Source: Hormoscilla sp. GUM202 (GTDB taxonomy: Bacteria; Cyanobacteriota; Cyanobacteriia; Cyanobacteriales; Desertifilaceae). From it: 64,000 nt of DNA. This document shows positions 51,522 through 60,598 of this stretch, in pieces. A program made the position numbers and the translations under genes. A model generated the notes under the pieces. The model was not told where the DNA came from. It ran no database searches and saw nothing but the letters and a program-made list of their open reading frames with translations. Each line of letters starts with the position of its first letter. The stretch's first letter is position 1. The stretch spans positions 62,001-126,000 of the forward strand of contig RFFC02000006.1 in NCBI GenBank assembly GCA_005518205.2. Direction: 5' to 3'.

Positions 51522-51866
51522 GTGAAATACACATTTGACATCCTCGGCGTATCGCCAGTTTGGCATTTTTTTAATCACCAGCAAGAGAAGCAGGAACACC
51601 AACCCCGTGCTGGTGCGGAATATGTGGGCAGCTACCATTGTACCCTAGATGCCTTTCTGGAATCGGTCGAGACAGTGCCTCGGACTCGCGGTTGGGAATT
51701 CGATCGGGTGGTGGACAGCGTCATCGGCTATTGGATGAAAAACTCCGATAGCATCCGGCATTGGAAGCGGCGCTTGCAAGATGCTGGCGATCGGAACCTG
51801 TTAGTGGCCCGGGTAGCCGACGTTCATTCCTTAAAGACTGAGTTTGAATCTCTCTTGAATGGATGA
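51522..51866 (+). CDS. Small conserved hypothetical protein
   Basis: 114 residues from GTG 51522 (GAGG at -10; the open frame upstream runs through the tRNA). It begins KYTFDILGVSPVWHFFNHQQ and contains YVGSYHCTLDAFLESVETVP and IGYWMKNSDSIRHWKRRLQD. It appears to be a cyanobacterial conserved protein; no motif gives a function. A hairpin terminator follows. Confidence 0.6.
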   Translation: MKYTFDILGVSPVWHFFNHQQEKQEHQPRAGAEYVGSYHCTLDAFLESVETVPRTRGWEFDRVVDSVIGYWMKNSDSIRHWKRRLQDAGDRNLLVARVADVHSLKTEFESLLNG

Positions 51867-51910
51867 TGGGCGATCGGGTGTGCAAAGGTATTCAATCAAT
51901 TATGAGGTAG

Positions 51911-51953
51911 AAACCAGGTTTCTCACCAGTAGCCCTCATAAACCTGGTTTTTT
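51911..51953 (+). terminator. AAACCAGGTTT hairpin with T-run
   Basis: AAACCAGGTTT (51911-51921) and AAACCTGGTTT (51940-51950) form a stem followed by further T residues. It can terminate the small upstream gene and, read on the other strand, lies past the metK stop. It is built from the dispersed GAAACCxGGTTTC repeat. Confidence 0.55.
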
Positions 51954-51990
51954 CCATATACCTGGTTTCTTAATTCTTGATTGAATCGAA

Positions 51991-53247
51991 CTATACCGCT
52001 GCCGCCGACTGACTCAATGCTTCCTTCAACAACTCAGCCTTATCCGTTTGTTCCCAAGGCAATTCCAGATCCGGGCGACCGAAGTGGCCGTAAGCAGCCA
52101 CATCCTGGTAAAAACGTCCGCAGCGTTCCCCTGGCAGGTTGCGCAAATTAAACGTCTGAATAATTCCTGCTGGGCGGAATTCAAATATCTTCTTCACTGC
52201 TTCCAACAGGCTATCTTCATCTACCTTGCCCGTACCAAAGGTCTCAATCAACATGCTCACAGGACGGGCCACCCCGATCGCATAGGACAGTTGCACCTCA
52301 CATTTTTCTGCCAACCCAGCAGCCACAATATTCTTCGCCGCATACCGACTAGCATAAGCCGCACTGCGGTCTACCTTTGTGGGGTCTTTTCCAGAGAACG
52401 CGCCGCCACCGTGACGGGAATAGCCACCATAGGTATCGACAATGATTTTACGCCCCGTCAAGCCCGCATCCCCTTGGGGACCGCCAACCACAAATTTACC
52501 CGTCGGGTTCACCAGAAATCTGGTTCGATCGTCAGGCTTCACATTAATATCTGCGAAAGTGGGTTGCACCACAGCTGACCACAGGTCTTCTTTAATCTTT
52601 GCCTGCACGGCTGCTTCATCAGTAATGCTACCAATGGTCGGTGCATGTTGGGTAGAAATCAGAATCGTATCGATCCCCACGGGCCGTCCGTCTTCATAGG
52701 CGACTGTCACCTGACTTTTACCATCGGGACGCAGGTACGGCAACTGTCCAGTTTTACGCACCGCTGCCAGTCGCCGACAAATCCTATGGGCCAAACTGAT
52801 CGGTAAAGGCATCATTTCGGGAGTTTCGTTGCAGGCGAAGCCAAACATCAAACCTTGATCTCCAGCACCCACAGAGTCCAGTTTCTCTTCTGAAGACATC
52901 TCCCGTTGTTCCTGGGCGCTGTTCACTCCTTGGGCAATGTCAGGAGACTGTTCATCTAAAGCCACCAAAACTGCACAGCTATTGGCAGAAAAGCCACTAT
53001 CGGCACCCAAGTAACCAATCTCTGTTATTTTTTTCCGCGCTAGATCGATAAAGTTGATTTGAGCTTTAGAGGTAATTTCACCCGTAATCAAGACTAAACC
53101 CGTGTTGACCGCAACTTCCGCTGCCACCCTACTGGCGGGGTCTTCGGCCAATAATGCATCCAATATCGTATCTGAGATTTGATCGCAGATTTTGTCTGGA
53201 TGTCCTTCCGTAACTGATTCCGAACTAAATAGATAACGACGTGTCAA
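51991..53247 (-). CDS. metK: S-adenosylmethionine synthetase
   Basis: 418 residues, full length. It opens [20 protein letters not shown]; signature hexapeptide [12 protein letters not shown] (about residues 127-138) and P-loop-like [16 protein letters not shown] (about 279-294) are present. It makes AdoMet from ATP and methionine in the cytosol, the methyl donor for the several methyltransferases in this window. The C-terminus [17 protein letters not shown] is standard. It is followed upstream by the HAD gene on the same strand. Confidence 0.98.
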   Translation of the reverse strand: MTRRYLFSSESVTEGHPDKICDQISDTILDALLAEDPASRVAAEVAVNTGLVLITGEITSKAQINFIDLARKKITEIGYLGADSGFSANSCAVLVALDEQSPDIAQGVNSAQEQREMSSEEKLDSVGAGDQGLMFGFACNETPEMMPLPISLAHRICRRLAAVRKTGQLPYLRPDGKSQVTVAYEDGRPVGIDTILISTQHAPTIGSITDEAAVQAKIKEDLWSAVVQPTFADINVKPDDRTRFLVNPTGKFVVGGPQGDAGLTGRKIIVDTYGGYSRHGGGAFSGKDPTKVDRSAAYASRYAAKNIVAAGLAEKCEVQLSYAIGVARPVSMLIETFGTGKVDEDSLLEAVKKIFEFRPAGIIQTFNLRNLPGERCGRFYQDVAAYGHFGRPDLELPWEQTDKAELLKEALSQSAAAV

Positions 53248-53323
53248 GGATATCTCCTTTCTTTGCTAAATTAAATTTTCTTCTCAACCGCGGGGTGGTT
53301 TTCCCTCTACAGGCGATCCCACT

Positions 53324-54064
53324 TTACCTTATCACTTGCATTTCGTCTACGCGGGCGATCGCCACCTCTGCCTTTTCCAGATTTACCGTACCGGTCCATC
53401 CCCAGCTGACCCCTACCACTCCTGCTGCACCGGCTACCCGTCCCAGATCGAAATCCGTCTGAGAATCTCCTACCATCAAGGTCTGCCCTGGTTCTACGCC
53501 CAACTGCCTACAGGCTTCGAGAAATACTTTCGGGTCCGGTTTACTCAAGCCTGGAAGCACTCCCATCTCTAAGCTTACGTAAGACTCTAGAGCGTATGTC
53601 TTAACAAAATCTTTAACATTTTCCGTGATATCTGACGATACAATCCCCACCTTCACCCCAGCTGTCCAAAGAGATTCCAGCAGCTGGGCCACACCTGCAA
53701 ATATAGGCGTCTCCATCGCCTTCCGCTGCATATACCTGTCAGCTTCGTCAAAGGCGGAACTGACAATTTCCAGAGATGCAATCCAATCCCGACCGGTTTC
53801 TGCCACGTAAGCAGCGGCAGCAATTTGATTTTCCCGACGGCTGCCCACGGCCATTAACCCCCCTGGGTTCAATTGATTTTCCTCCAGTCCGAACGCCATC
53901 AGTAGCGGTTCCCCCACACCCGGAATTTGGGCATCTATCAGGCGCGCGCGTTTCCGGCCCAGGTTGCGCAAAAAAGCTTCTGAATTTGCCAGGGTGCCAT
54001 CCTTATCAAAAATCACTGCCTCGATCTGAGGGAATGTTACCGCACCACATTTAATGCTTACCAA
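53324..54064 (-). CDS. HAD-superfamily hydrolase (phosphoglycolate-phosphatase-like)
   Basis: 246 residues with HAD motif I IEAVIFDKDGTLANSEAF (nucleophile Asp about 20), motif II VGIVSSDIT, Lys of motif III in LSKPDPKVF and motif IV LMVGDSQTDFDLGR. The helical cap lies between motifs I and II. It is probably a phosphatase of small phosphometabolites; 2-phosphoglycolate is a reasonable guess in a phototroph but not proven. It sits between metK and rpsA on the same strand with about 70-base gaps. Confidence 0.85.
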   Translation of the reverse strand: MVSIKCGAVTFPQIEAVIFDKDGTLANSEAFLRNLGRKRARLIDAQIPGVGEPLLMAFGLEENQLNPGGLMAVGSRRENQIAAAAYVAETGRDWIASLEIVSSAFDEADRYMQRKAMETPIFAGVAQLLESLWTAGVKVGIVSSDITENVKDFVKTYALESYVSLEMGVLPGLSKPDPKVFLEACRQLGVEPGQTLMVGDSQTDFDLGRVAGAAGVVGVSWGWTGTVNLEKAEVAIARVDEMQVIR

Positions 54065-54134
54065 TTAACTTACTCCACTTAAATAGCTCAAAATGTAGGG
54101 TGGCACGCAATACCACCCTACTTCCAAGCTATAC

Positions 54135-55358
54135 CTACTCAGCCGAAACCAGCTCTGACTCCTTCTGCTCCGTCGCAGCGGGTAATTCTTCTGTCCCAGG
54201 GGGGATTTCCTCTGAAATCTCATCTGATGTCTCATCTGATGTTTCAACTGGCGTGTCCGCTGGCGTGTCCGCTGGCGTGTCCGCTGCTGTCTCAACTGGC
54301 GTGTCCGCTGGCGTGTCCGCTGCTGTCTCAACTGGCGTGTCCGCTGGCGTGTCCGCTGCTGTCTCAACTGGCGTGTCCGCTGGCGTGTCCGCTGCTGTCT
54401 CAACTGGCGTGTCCGCTGGCGTGTCCGCTGCTGTCTCATCTGCTGGTTGTTCACCGTCCTGTTGAGAGCGCAGTTTCTGGCGATACTTTTCTGCCATTTC
54501 TTCGGCCTTGTCGTAAACCAGCTGAGGATTTTTCACCATATCCCCTGGTTCTGGCTCCAACTGTTTGGTAGAAAGTGATATCCTGCCCCGTTCCGCATCC
54601 AAGTCAATGATCATCACTTTGATTTCATCATTAACATTGAACACGCTGTGAGGGGTATCGATGTGGTCGTGGGAAATTTCCGAGATGTGGAGTAGGCCGC
54701 TGACACCGCCAATATCGATAAAGGCACCATAAGGTTTGAGTCCCCGCACCGTGCCGATGACCACTTCGGTGACTTCCAAGCGGTTCATCTTCCGTTCCAC
54801 TAGCGCTCGTCTGTGACTCAGTACTAGCCTGTTCCTTTCTTCGTCTACCTCCAAGAACTTCAGAGGTAGATCTTCTCCCATCAGGTCGTCCTTATTTTTG
54901 CGGGTACTGATGTGAGAACCGGGAATAAAGCCGCGCAACCCTTCTATTCTGACCAATGCTCCGCCCCGGTTGGTCGCAAATACTTGCGCTCGCACCGTTG
55001 CATCTTCGGTCTGCAACTGTCGCACCCGTTCCCAGGCCCGCATATACTCTATCCGGCGGATGGAGAGGGTCAGTTGTCCCTCTTCATTTTCATCTGTCAG
55101 GATAAAAAACTCACGAGTCTCATTCGATTGCAACACTTCCTCGGCTGCTTCTATCCTGTTGATTGACATTTCCTGAATCGGTATGTATGCAGATGTTTTA
55201 GCACCGATGTCAATCAGAGCGCCCCTCGGCTCCAAACTAAATACCGTTCCCGCGACTATGTCGCCGGGACTAAAGTGATAGTCGTACTTGTCGAGTAGGG
55301 CTTCAAAATCTGCATGAGTGAAACCTATGTCTGTAGCCGTTATTTGCTGATTGACCAT
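54135..55358 (-). CDS. rpsA: 30S ribosomal protein S1 with repetitive acidic tail
   Basis: 407 residues. Three S1 RNA-binding domains: DIVAGTVFSLEPRGALIDIG (about 33-100), TVRAQVFATNRGGALVRIEG (about 120-185) and VIGTVRGLKPYGAFIDIGGV (about 200-270), as in cyanobacterial S1. After EPGDMVKNPQLVYDKAEEMA the protein gains an unusual tail of five 12-residue units (TPADTPVETAAD), ending ETSDEISEEIPPGTEELPAA. Cyanobacterial S1 proteins are typically shorter. S1 recruits mRNA to the small subunit; the tail is unlikely to bind RNA. Confidence 0.95.
   Translation of the reverse strand: MVNQQITATDIGFTHADFEALLDKYDYHFSPGDIVAGTVFSLEPRGALIDIGAKTSAYIPIQEMSINRIEAAEEVLQSNETREFFILTDENEEGQLTLSIRRIEYMRAWERVRQLQTEDATVRAQVFATNRGGALVRIEGLRGFIPGSHISTRKNKDDLMGEDLPLKFLEVDEERNRLVLSHRRALVERKMNRLEVTEVVIGTVRGLKPYGAFIDIGGVSGLLHISEISHDHIDTPHSVFNVNDEIKVMIIDLDAERGRISLSTKQLEPEPGDMVKNPQLVYDKAEEMAEKYRQKLRSQQDGEQPADETAADTPADTPVETAADTPADTPVETAADTPADTPVETAADTPADTPVETAADTPADTPADTPVETSDETSDEISEEIPPGTEELPAATEQKESELVSAE
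54245..54440 (-). repeat. 36-bp tandem repeat within rpsA
   Basis: Five in-frame 36-bp units (on the plus strand each contains GTCTCAACTGGCGTGTCCGC) encode the TPADTPVETAAD tail. Units are virtually identical at DNA level, so copy number is likely to vary between strains. Confidence 0.95.
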
Positions 55359-55535
55359 GCTTATTGTTTCCTGGATGATTCTACTCCTTATTTTTTTGGT
55401 GTCTTTTACTTCCTGGACGCTTCTCCGTGGGAGGCGCCCCAGCCATTAGTCCAGACATATTATCATACCGTAATTTACCCGCTGAGTGCAAACTTTATAA
55501 CTCAGCGGGTAGAATTTTTGCCAAATAATCCTGTT

Positions 55536-56117
55536 CTAGGTCTGTTTTTCCTTGTCCACCGCGACCTCAGTTAATGCTGGTGATGAGGCTGGCAGAGTTC
55601 CAGTTGTGACATTGCCATGATAGATGTCAGCATCTGCCGATTCTTTGAGCAGGCGCATCAAACTTGCCATTTCCAGAGCACTCATGGCATAGTCCCAGCC
55701 GAGATTGCTTTTGATGCCCGCCCGTTCCAAGGCTTGCTGCATGGTATCCGTGGTCAACACGCCAAATATCACTGGCACTCCCGTCTGTAAGGCCGTGGCC
55801 GCAATTCCCTTGGATACCTCAGCCCCGACATAGTCAAAATGGGGAGTTTGACCCCGGATCACCGCACCCAAGCAAATTACGGCATCATAGCGATCGCTCA
55901 GCACCAGTTGACGGGCCACGATGGGGATTTCCCAACTGCCTGGCACCCAAGCATAATCTACTTGAGTGCCATGAGGATTGATATCGACCCCGTGGCGTTT
56001 CAAGCAATCTTGACATCCAGCTAACAGCTTGCTTGTGACCAGGTCGTTGAAGCGACCGATCACAATGGCAAACCGTAATGATGAAGTCCGTGAGAAGGTT
56101 CCCTCGAAAACTGTCAT
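55536..56117 (-). CDS. ribH: 6,7-dimethyl-8-ribityllumazine synthase
   Basis: 193 residues. Family motifs: [19 protein letters not shown] (N-terminal binding region), [34 protein letters not shown] (with the catalytic His) and [22 protein letters not shown]. It joins ribitylamino-uracil with dihydroxybutanone phosphate in the penultimate step of riboflavin synthesis and assembles into a pentamer or capsid. The C-terminal ~35 residues ([20 protein letters not shown]) extend beyond the usual end. The psbZ gene is next upstream, an arrangement common in cyanobacteria. Confidence 0.97.
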   Translation of the reverse strand: MTVFEGTFSRTSSLRFAIVIGRFNDLVTSKLLAGCQDCLKRHGVDINPHGTQVDYAWVPGSWEIPIVARQLVLSDRYDAVICLGAVIRGQTPHFDYVGAEVSKGIAATALQTGVPVIFGVLTTDTMQQALERAGIKSNLGWDYAMSALEMASLMRLLKESADADIYHGNVTTGTLPASSPALTEVAVDKEKQT

Positions 56118-56256
56118 GTTAGTCTTTTGTGGTCATTTGTCACAACCGCATAGTTTTTGCTGAGCCTTTCGCTTCGTTTAAGCCGATATATACTTCCGAA
56201 CTTGGATCGCGACCACTGACCGATCGCACCGGGCTACTGGTCCGGCGCTAAATTGC

Positions 56257-56445
56257 TCAAACCACCAAAAAATTCAAGGCACCGACAATAATAACTAGGA
56301 GTACCCAAATCCCAGATCCGAGTAAGATCAGGTTTTTAGATTGCTCGGAGTCTTCAGGGGAAGCATAGGCGACGGGTACACCCACCACCATGACGAAGGA
56401 CATTATTACCAGAGCAGCTAGTGTAAGTTGAAATATGATTGTCAT
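56257..56445 (-). CDS. psbZ: Photosystem II protein PsbZ
   Basis: 62 residues, two transmembrane helices: [20 protein letters not shown] and [20 protein letters not shown], joined by [16 protein letters not shown] on the lumenal side, the typical PsbZ (Ycf9) sequence. It stabilises the PSII core-antenna interface. It stands upstream of ribH on the same strand. Confidence 0.97.
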   Translation of the reverse strand: MTIIFQLTLAALVIMSFVMVVGVPVAYASPEDSEQSKNLILLGSGIWVLLVIIVGALNFLVV

Positions 56446-56677
56446 GTTTGGTCTCCTAACAACAGCGTTTGACTGGACTATACCAGTACAGCTAGTAATC
56501 GATCGCTATCAAACAATGATACCCTCACGGTGAGCGAAGTCGAACCGCGATCGTAGAACTTGTCCCTAGGGACATCTGGTTTTGCCCGCGGTCAGTTGTT
56601 AGTTGTCAGCGGTAACTCAGTCTGGTACGGGGTTTGGCTTTAACCGGTGGGTGTAGAAAAGGAATTCGGAGCGGCAT

Positions 56678-59131
56678 ATGGATTTAATTTTGTGCCATAC
56701 CACAGCGGATTTTGACTGTTTAGGGGCAGCAGTGGGGCTAACAAGACTGAAACCAGGGTCAAAGTTGGTGCTTACTGGCGGTTCTCATCCGACTGTGCGA
56801 GATTTTTTGGCACTGCATCGGGATGAGTATGCCCTGATCGAACGTCGGGCAGTTAATCCCAAATTGATTCGTTCTCTATCGGTGGTGGATACCCAGCAGC
56901 GCGATCGCCTGGGCAGGGCGGGGTCGTGGTTGGACTTACCGCAGGTGTCTTTTGTAGAAGTCTACGACATCACCGGTCGGGACTTATATTCAGATAGAGT
57001 CAGTGCGGCGACCACTACTCTCATAGTAGAACAGTTGCAGGGAGCACAGATTAGTCTCACCCCAGCAGAGGCAACGGTAATGGCTTTGGGGATCCATGTG
57101 GATACAGGTTCTCTCACTTTTGACTCTAGTACAGCCCGAGATGCCTTGGCCTTGGCCTGGTTGATGCAGCAGGGGGCCAGGTTGGAGGGCGTAGCAGATT
57201 ATGTTTCGCCTAGTTTATCTGGCCAGCTGCAAGAGTTGTTAACAGTAGCGCTGGAAAACTTGCAAGTGGAAACGGTAAGCGGTCACCAGGTAGCTTGGGT
57301 GTTGCTGTTAACTGATGGTTTTGTGCCGGGGTTGTCTAGTCTGGCAACGCGACTGCTGGAGTTAACCGATGCTGATGCCTTGCTGCTTGCCCTGCACCAC
57401 GGTTTTTCTCATGCCCCAGTCAAGGGTTATATGAGCAAGAATCTGAAAACAATTACTCCTGATACCGGACTTAGGGCGATCGAGTCTCTGATGGTGACCT
57501 ATGATATCGGGCGCTTGCCAGTTTTGCAAGCCGGTCAGTTGGTGGGCATTGTCACCCGCACCGATGTGTTGCGCCAACTGCATGCCGAACATATCCAGGC
57601 CCAACCAACAGAAAATTTGCCCAAGCATACATGCTTGCTGCCAGAGTTGCGATCGCGCCTCACTCCACAACTCTGGCATATCCTCAAGATAGCCGCCAAT
57701 GCCGCTGTTAGTTGCGGTTGGCATCTGTACCTAGTCGGTGGCGCCGTCCGTGATTTACTCTTAGCAGACAGTGAGGATATAGTGCTCCTACAAGATATTG
57801 ATTTAGTTGTGGATGGCTTTCACCGTTCTGCTGATGCCGGTGCGGGAGTAGAACTAGCAAAAGAACTACAACAACTCTACCCAGGGGCCCGTTTGCAAGT
57901 GCATGGACGCTTTCAAACTGCTGCCTTGCTGTGGCACAAAGACCCAGAATTAGATAATCTCTGGGTAGATATTGCCACGGCCAGGACTGAATTTTATCCC
58001 TATCCGGCTGCTAACCCAGAAGTAGAGGCAAGTTCGATTAGTCAGGACCTCTATCGTCGTGATTTTACCATCAATGCCTTGGCATTGCGGCTCACGGCAC
58101 CCCGTGCGGGTGAATTGTTAGATTTCTTTGGCGGTTTGCTAGATTTAGATGCTAAGTTAATTAGAGTTTTACACGCCAATAGCTTTATTGAAGACCCCAC
58201 CCGCATTTATCGCGCCGTCCGGTTTGCTGTCCGCTTGGGGTTTGAAATTGAATCCCAGACTGAAGCATATATCCATTATGCCATAGAAAGTGGCGTGTAC
58301 GATCGCTCTGTCGCTGAAAATAGCCGAGCCCCAGCCTTAGAAACAAGGCTTAAGAATGAGTTAAAATACATCTTGCAAGCGCCTTACTGGAAACCCGCTT
58401 TACAGATATTGGGTGATTTAGGAGCGTTACGCTGCATTCATTCTACTCTGGAATTGAACGATCGACTCTGGAAACAGATGCGCTTGGTCGATCGCCTCGT
58501 TACCTGGGGACCGCCTGGTAACGGCTCGTGTCCAGAGACGCCCACCCTGTCGTTCGCCTGCCCGGCAACGACATGGGTGGGCGCTCTCGGACACGATAGG
58601 TTCAGCAAATTTGAGCTGCAAATTCCCCCTTGGGAAATGCTGCTAGAAGTATTGATTGCTCAGATCCTACCATCCGAACGGGGCAAGGTAGCGACAAATC
58701 TCCAGTTACCTGCCCAGAGTATTGAGCGACTCAGTCAGCTTGACATTGTAGCATCAGTTGTGCTAGAGAAATTGCCAGACTGTCAGCGTCCCAGTCAGAT
58801 ACTGCAACTGTTGCAACCCTATGATGTGGCTACTTTAATTTTAATTGCCGTCGGGAGTTCCAGAAGCGTAAGACAGAAAATTTGGCGTTATTTAACGGAA
58901 TTTGCGCAAGTTAAATCCCCCTTGAATGGAAATGACCTCAAACAGTTTGGTTATCAACGGGGACCTCAGTTTAAGCAAATGCTGGATGCTTTATTGGTGG
59001 CGAAGCTGGATGGCCTAGTGAGCGATCGGGCTTCAGCGGAGGCTTATCTAGCAGAACATTTCCCCCGATCTGCGGGAGCAGGGAGCAGGGAGCAGGGAGC
59101 AGGGAGAGGGGAGAAAATTATTGATTCATAA
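56678..59131 (+). CDS. DHH-CBS-CCA tRNA nucleotidyltransferase
   Basis: 817 residues. An N-terminal DHH-type phosphoesterase domain (DLILCHTTADFDCLGAAVGL; VDTQQ; GIHVDTGSLTFDSS) is followed by a CBS region (MSKNLKTITPDTGLRAIESL; LVGIVTRTDVLRQL, about 250-310). The nucleotidyltransferase head is next (YLVGGAVRDLLL, IDLVVDG, RRDFTINALAL, about 350-490), then the tRNA-binding helical domain (EDPTRIYRAVRFAVRLGFEI). Such fusions add or repair CCA/A ends in cyanobacteria. Residues ~610-640 are an in-frame palindromic insertion, and the last ~20 residues read through a GGGAGCA repeat, so the true C-terminus was probably shorter. Confidence 0.92.
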   Translation: MDLILCHTTADFDCLGAAVGLTRLKPGSKLVLTGGSHPTVRDFLALHRDEYALIERRAVNPKLIRSLSVVDTQQRDRLGRAGSWLDLPQVSFVEVYDITGRDLYSDRVSAATTTLIVEQLQGAQISLTPAEATVMALGIHVDTGSLTFDSSTARDALALAWLMQQGARLEGVADYVSPSLSGQLQELLTVALENLQVETVSGHQVAWVLLLTDGFVPGLSSLATRLLELTDADALLLALHHGFSHAPVKGYMSKNLKTITPDTGLRAIESLMVTYDIGRLPVLQAGQLVGIVTRTDVLRQLHAEHIQAQPTENLPKHTCLLPELRSRLTPQLWHILKIAANAAVSCGWHLYLVGGAVRDLLLADSEDIVLLQDIDLVVDGFHRSADAGAGVELAKELQQLYPGARLQVHGRFQTAALLWHKDPELDNLWVDIATARTEFYPYPAANPEVEASSISQDLYRRDFTINALALRLTAPRAGELLDFFGGLLDLDAKLIRVLHANSFIEDPTRIYRAVRFAVRLGFEIESQTEAYIHYAIESGVYDRSVAENSRAPALETRLKNELKYILQAPYWKPALQILGDLGALRCIHSTLELNDRLWKQMRLVDRLVTWGPPGNGSCPETPTLSFACPATTWVGALGHDRFSKFELQIPPWEMLLEVLIAQILPSERGKVATNLQLPAQSIERLSQLDIVASVVLEKLPDCQRPSQILQLLQPYDVATLILIAVGSSRSVRQKIWRYLTEFAQVKSPLNGNDLKQFGYQRGPQFKQMLDALLVAKLDGLVSDRASAEAYLAEHFPRSAGAGSREQGAGRGEKIIDS
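58528..58594. mobile_element. 67-bp palindromic element inserted in frame in the nucleotidyltransferase gene
   Basis: GTGTCCAGAGACGCCCACCC and TGTCGTT are mirrored by AACGACA and GGGTGGGCGCTCTCGGACAC, giving near-perfect arms around a CGCCTGCCCGGC centre. It adds residues of low family similarity (SCPETPTLSFACPATTWVGA) without breaking the frame. Similar GTGGGC palindromes occur at 6812 and 10318. Confidence 0.8.
59076..59115. repeat. GGGAGCA tandem repeats at the gene end
   Basis: Four to five copies of GGGAGCA (59079-59105), a well known cyanobacterial repeat, are read in frame as GAGSREQGAGRGEK at the end of the nucleotidyltransferase. Confidence 0.9.
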
Positions 59132-59289
59132 TGGTTGGGAGTTGCTGGGGGGCTACGCCCTCCAGTCGATTCGCCAACATTATCAGGTGCGAAACCCAAC
59201 CGGGTGTATCTCAACTATTTTTGGTAGTATTATAATGAGATCGGCTAGCCTTGCGCTCAGCTATCGTCGATACTCGTAACCCAGCTTAG

Positions 59290-59829
59290 ATGAATTTAGC
59301 TAAATGGTCGGTCTCCGACTATCATCGCATGATTGCAGCCGGAATAGTGAGCGATCGCCGTCTCGAACTTATTGCTGGAGATATTGTTGAAATGAGTCCT
59401 GAAGGTCCATTACACAGTTCGCGCATTAGAAAAGGGGCTAACTATCTGCGCCGGATTTTCAATGATTTGGCTCTAGTTTCAGAAGCGCATCCCATTACCC
59501 TGTCAAATTCGGAACCAGAACCGGACATTGCGATCGTCAGGCTGCCAGAATCTCGATATGACGATCGCCATCCCGCCCCCGATGATATTTTCTGGTTAAT
59601 TGAAATTGCCGATAGCACCTTACATAAAGACTTGAACGAGAAAAAACATCTTTATGCGCGATCGGGAATTAATGAATATTGGGTGATGGACGTAAACTCC
59701 AATTTATTGACAGTCTTTCGGGAACCTATTGGCGATGATTATGCCTTCCAGCAGGACTACGATCGGGGAGAGATTGCTTCTTTGGCATTTCCTGATATAA
59801 TCGTGTCAGTGACTCAGTTGTTTAGTTAA
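59290..59829 (+). CDS. Uma2 family (DUF820) endonuclease-like protein
   Basis: 179 residues in the PD-(D/E)xK-type Uma2 pattern: WSVSDYHRMIAAGIVSDRRL, RLELIAGDIVEMSPEGPLHS, SEPEPDIAIVR (catalytic Asp), FWLIEIADSTLHKDLNEKKH (E-x-x-x with Lys) and INEYWVMDVNS. The family is massively expanded in cyanobacteria and its biological role is unknown. The usual start ATG 59290 lacks a strong ribosome site. Confidence 0.9.
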   Translation: MNLAKWSVSDYHRMIAAGIVSDRRLELIAGDIVEMSPEGPLHSSRIRKGANYLRRIFNDLALVSEAHPITLSNSEPEPDIAIVRLPESRYDDRHPAPDDIFWLIEIADSTLHKDLNEKKHLYARSGINEYWVMDVNSNLLTVFREPIGDDYAFQQDYDRGEIASLAFPDIIVSVTQLFS

Positions 59830-59849
59830 TTAGCTACCACCATTAAGAT

Positions 59850-59907
59850 TAAGAAACCTGGTTTATGGCTGGCGCCACGCTGCGCGATCGGGAAAGCCAG
59901 GTTTCTG
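59850..59907. repeat. GAAACCTGG palindromic repeat
   Basis: AAGAAACCTGGTTTATGGCT pairs with AGCCAGGTTTC (arms separated by about 25 bases with GCGCGATCG). Same family as at 28099 and 51911; it could end the Uma2 transcript. Confidence 0.65.
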
Positions 59908-59957
59908 GGCCTTCGATGTGAATACTAAAAATAATCTCAAGATCCCGATCGCTCGAA

Positions 59958-60371
59958 CTATTCCCCGCTTTGTTCTCCAGTATTTTTTTCGACAAGCAGC
60001 TTGAGAATTTCCACAATCTCTCCTTGACGGTTGTCCAATTTGTTGATTACCTTGTACGTGTTGGCGGTAGTATCGGCTTGAGCCTTGGCTAAATTAGCCA
60101 AAGCATTGTTGACATTAGCCAAAGCATTGTTGACATTAGCCAAAGCATTGCCTTGAGTCTCTGCTAGACTAGCTAATGTTTCCCGCAGTTCGGCCATTTC
60201 CTGCTTCGCTTGGCGATCGCTCTCTCTAAGTTCTGCCAGAGAATCTGCCACTGCTGCAATAGCATGAGCGTTCGCCTCGATTAACTTTTTCAGTTCGTCG
60301 TTATTTTCTTTTCGGATAGGCGGAGCCCAATGGTTCGTTTCTTGCAGCTTTCTCCTCATTATTCTCATCAT
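59958..60371 (-). CDS. Coiled-coil protein with short internal repeats
   Basis: 137 residues, almost entirely helical with heptad character: KLIEANAHAIAAVADSLAEL, RQAKQEMAELRETLASLAET, then three NALAN(V/L)N units, and KVINKLDNRQGEIVEILKLL. Cyanobacteria carry many similar proteins of unknown function beside Uma2-type genes. The NALANVN repeat is encoded by a 21-bp DNA duplication (60087-60150). A damaged copy of its 3' half is at 60446-60598. Confidence 0.65.
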   Translation of the reverse strand: MMRIMRRKLQETNHWAPPIRKENNDELKKLIEANAHAIAAVADSLAELRESDRQAKQEMAELRETLASLAETQGNALANVNNALANVNNALANLAKAQADTTANTYKVINKLDNRQGEIVEILKLLVEKNTGEQSGE

Positions 60372-60445
60372 TCTTAACCTCCACTATAGCATATCTAAAT
60401 CATTTCTGTAAATTTACCGATTTTACGCCTACGGCGCGCTCACCG

Positions 60446-60598
60446 CTGAGCAGCTTGAGAATTTCGACAATCTCTCCTTGACGGTTGTCCAATTTGTTGA
60501 TTACCTTGTCCGTGTTGGCGGTAGTGTCGGCTTGAGCGCAGGCTAAATTAGCCAAAGCATTATCTTGAGTCTGTGCTATATTAGCTAATGTTTCCCGC
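60446..60598 (-). pseudogene. Duplicated 3' half of the coiled-coil gene
   Basis: The minus strand reads RETLANIAQTQDNALANLAC, TANTDKVINKLDNRQGEIVE and ILKLL, matching the neighbouring gene, without a start. It is fused at about 60598 to the broken PfaD frame, so a duplicated fragment became the new 3' end of that gene. Confidence 0.8.

Noticed and set aside
54100-54465. Plus-strand frame with VSAGVSAAVSTG repeats opposite rpsA
   Set aside because: Antisense reading of the 36-bp repeat in the S1 tail; no independent support.
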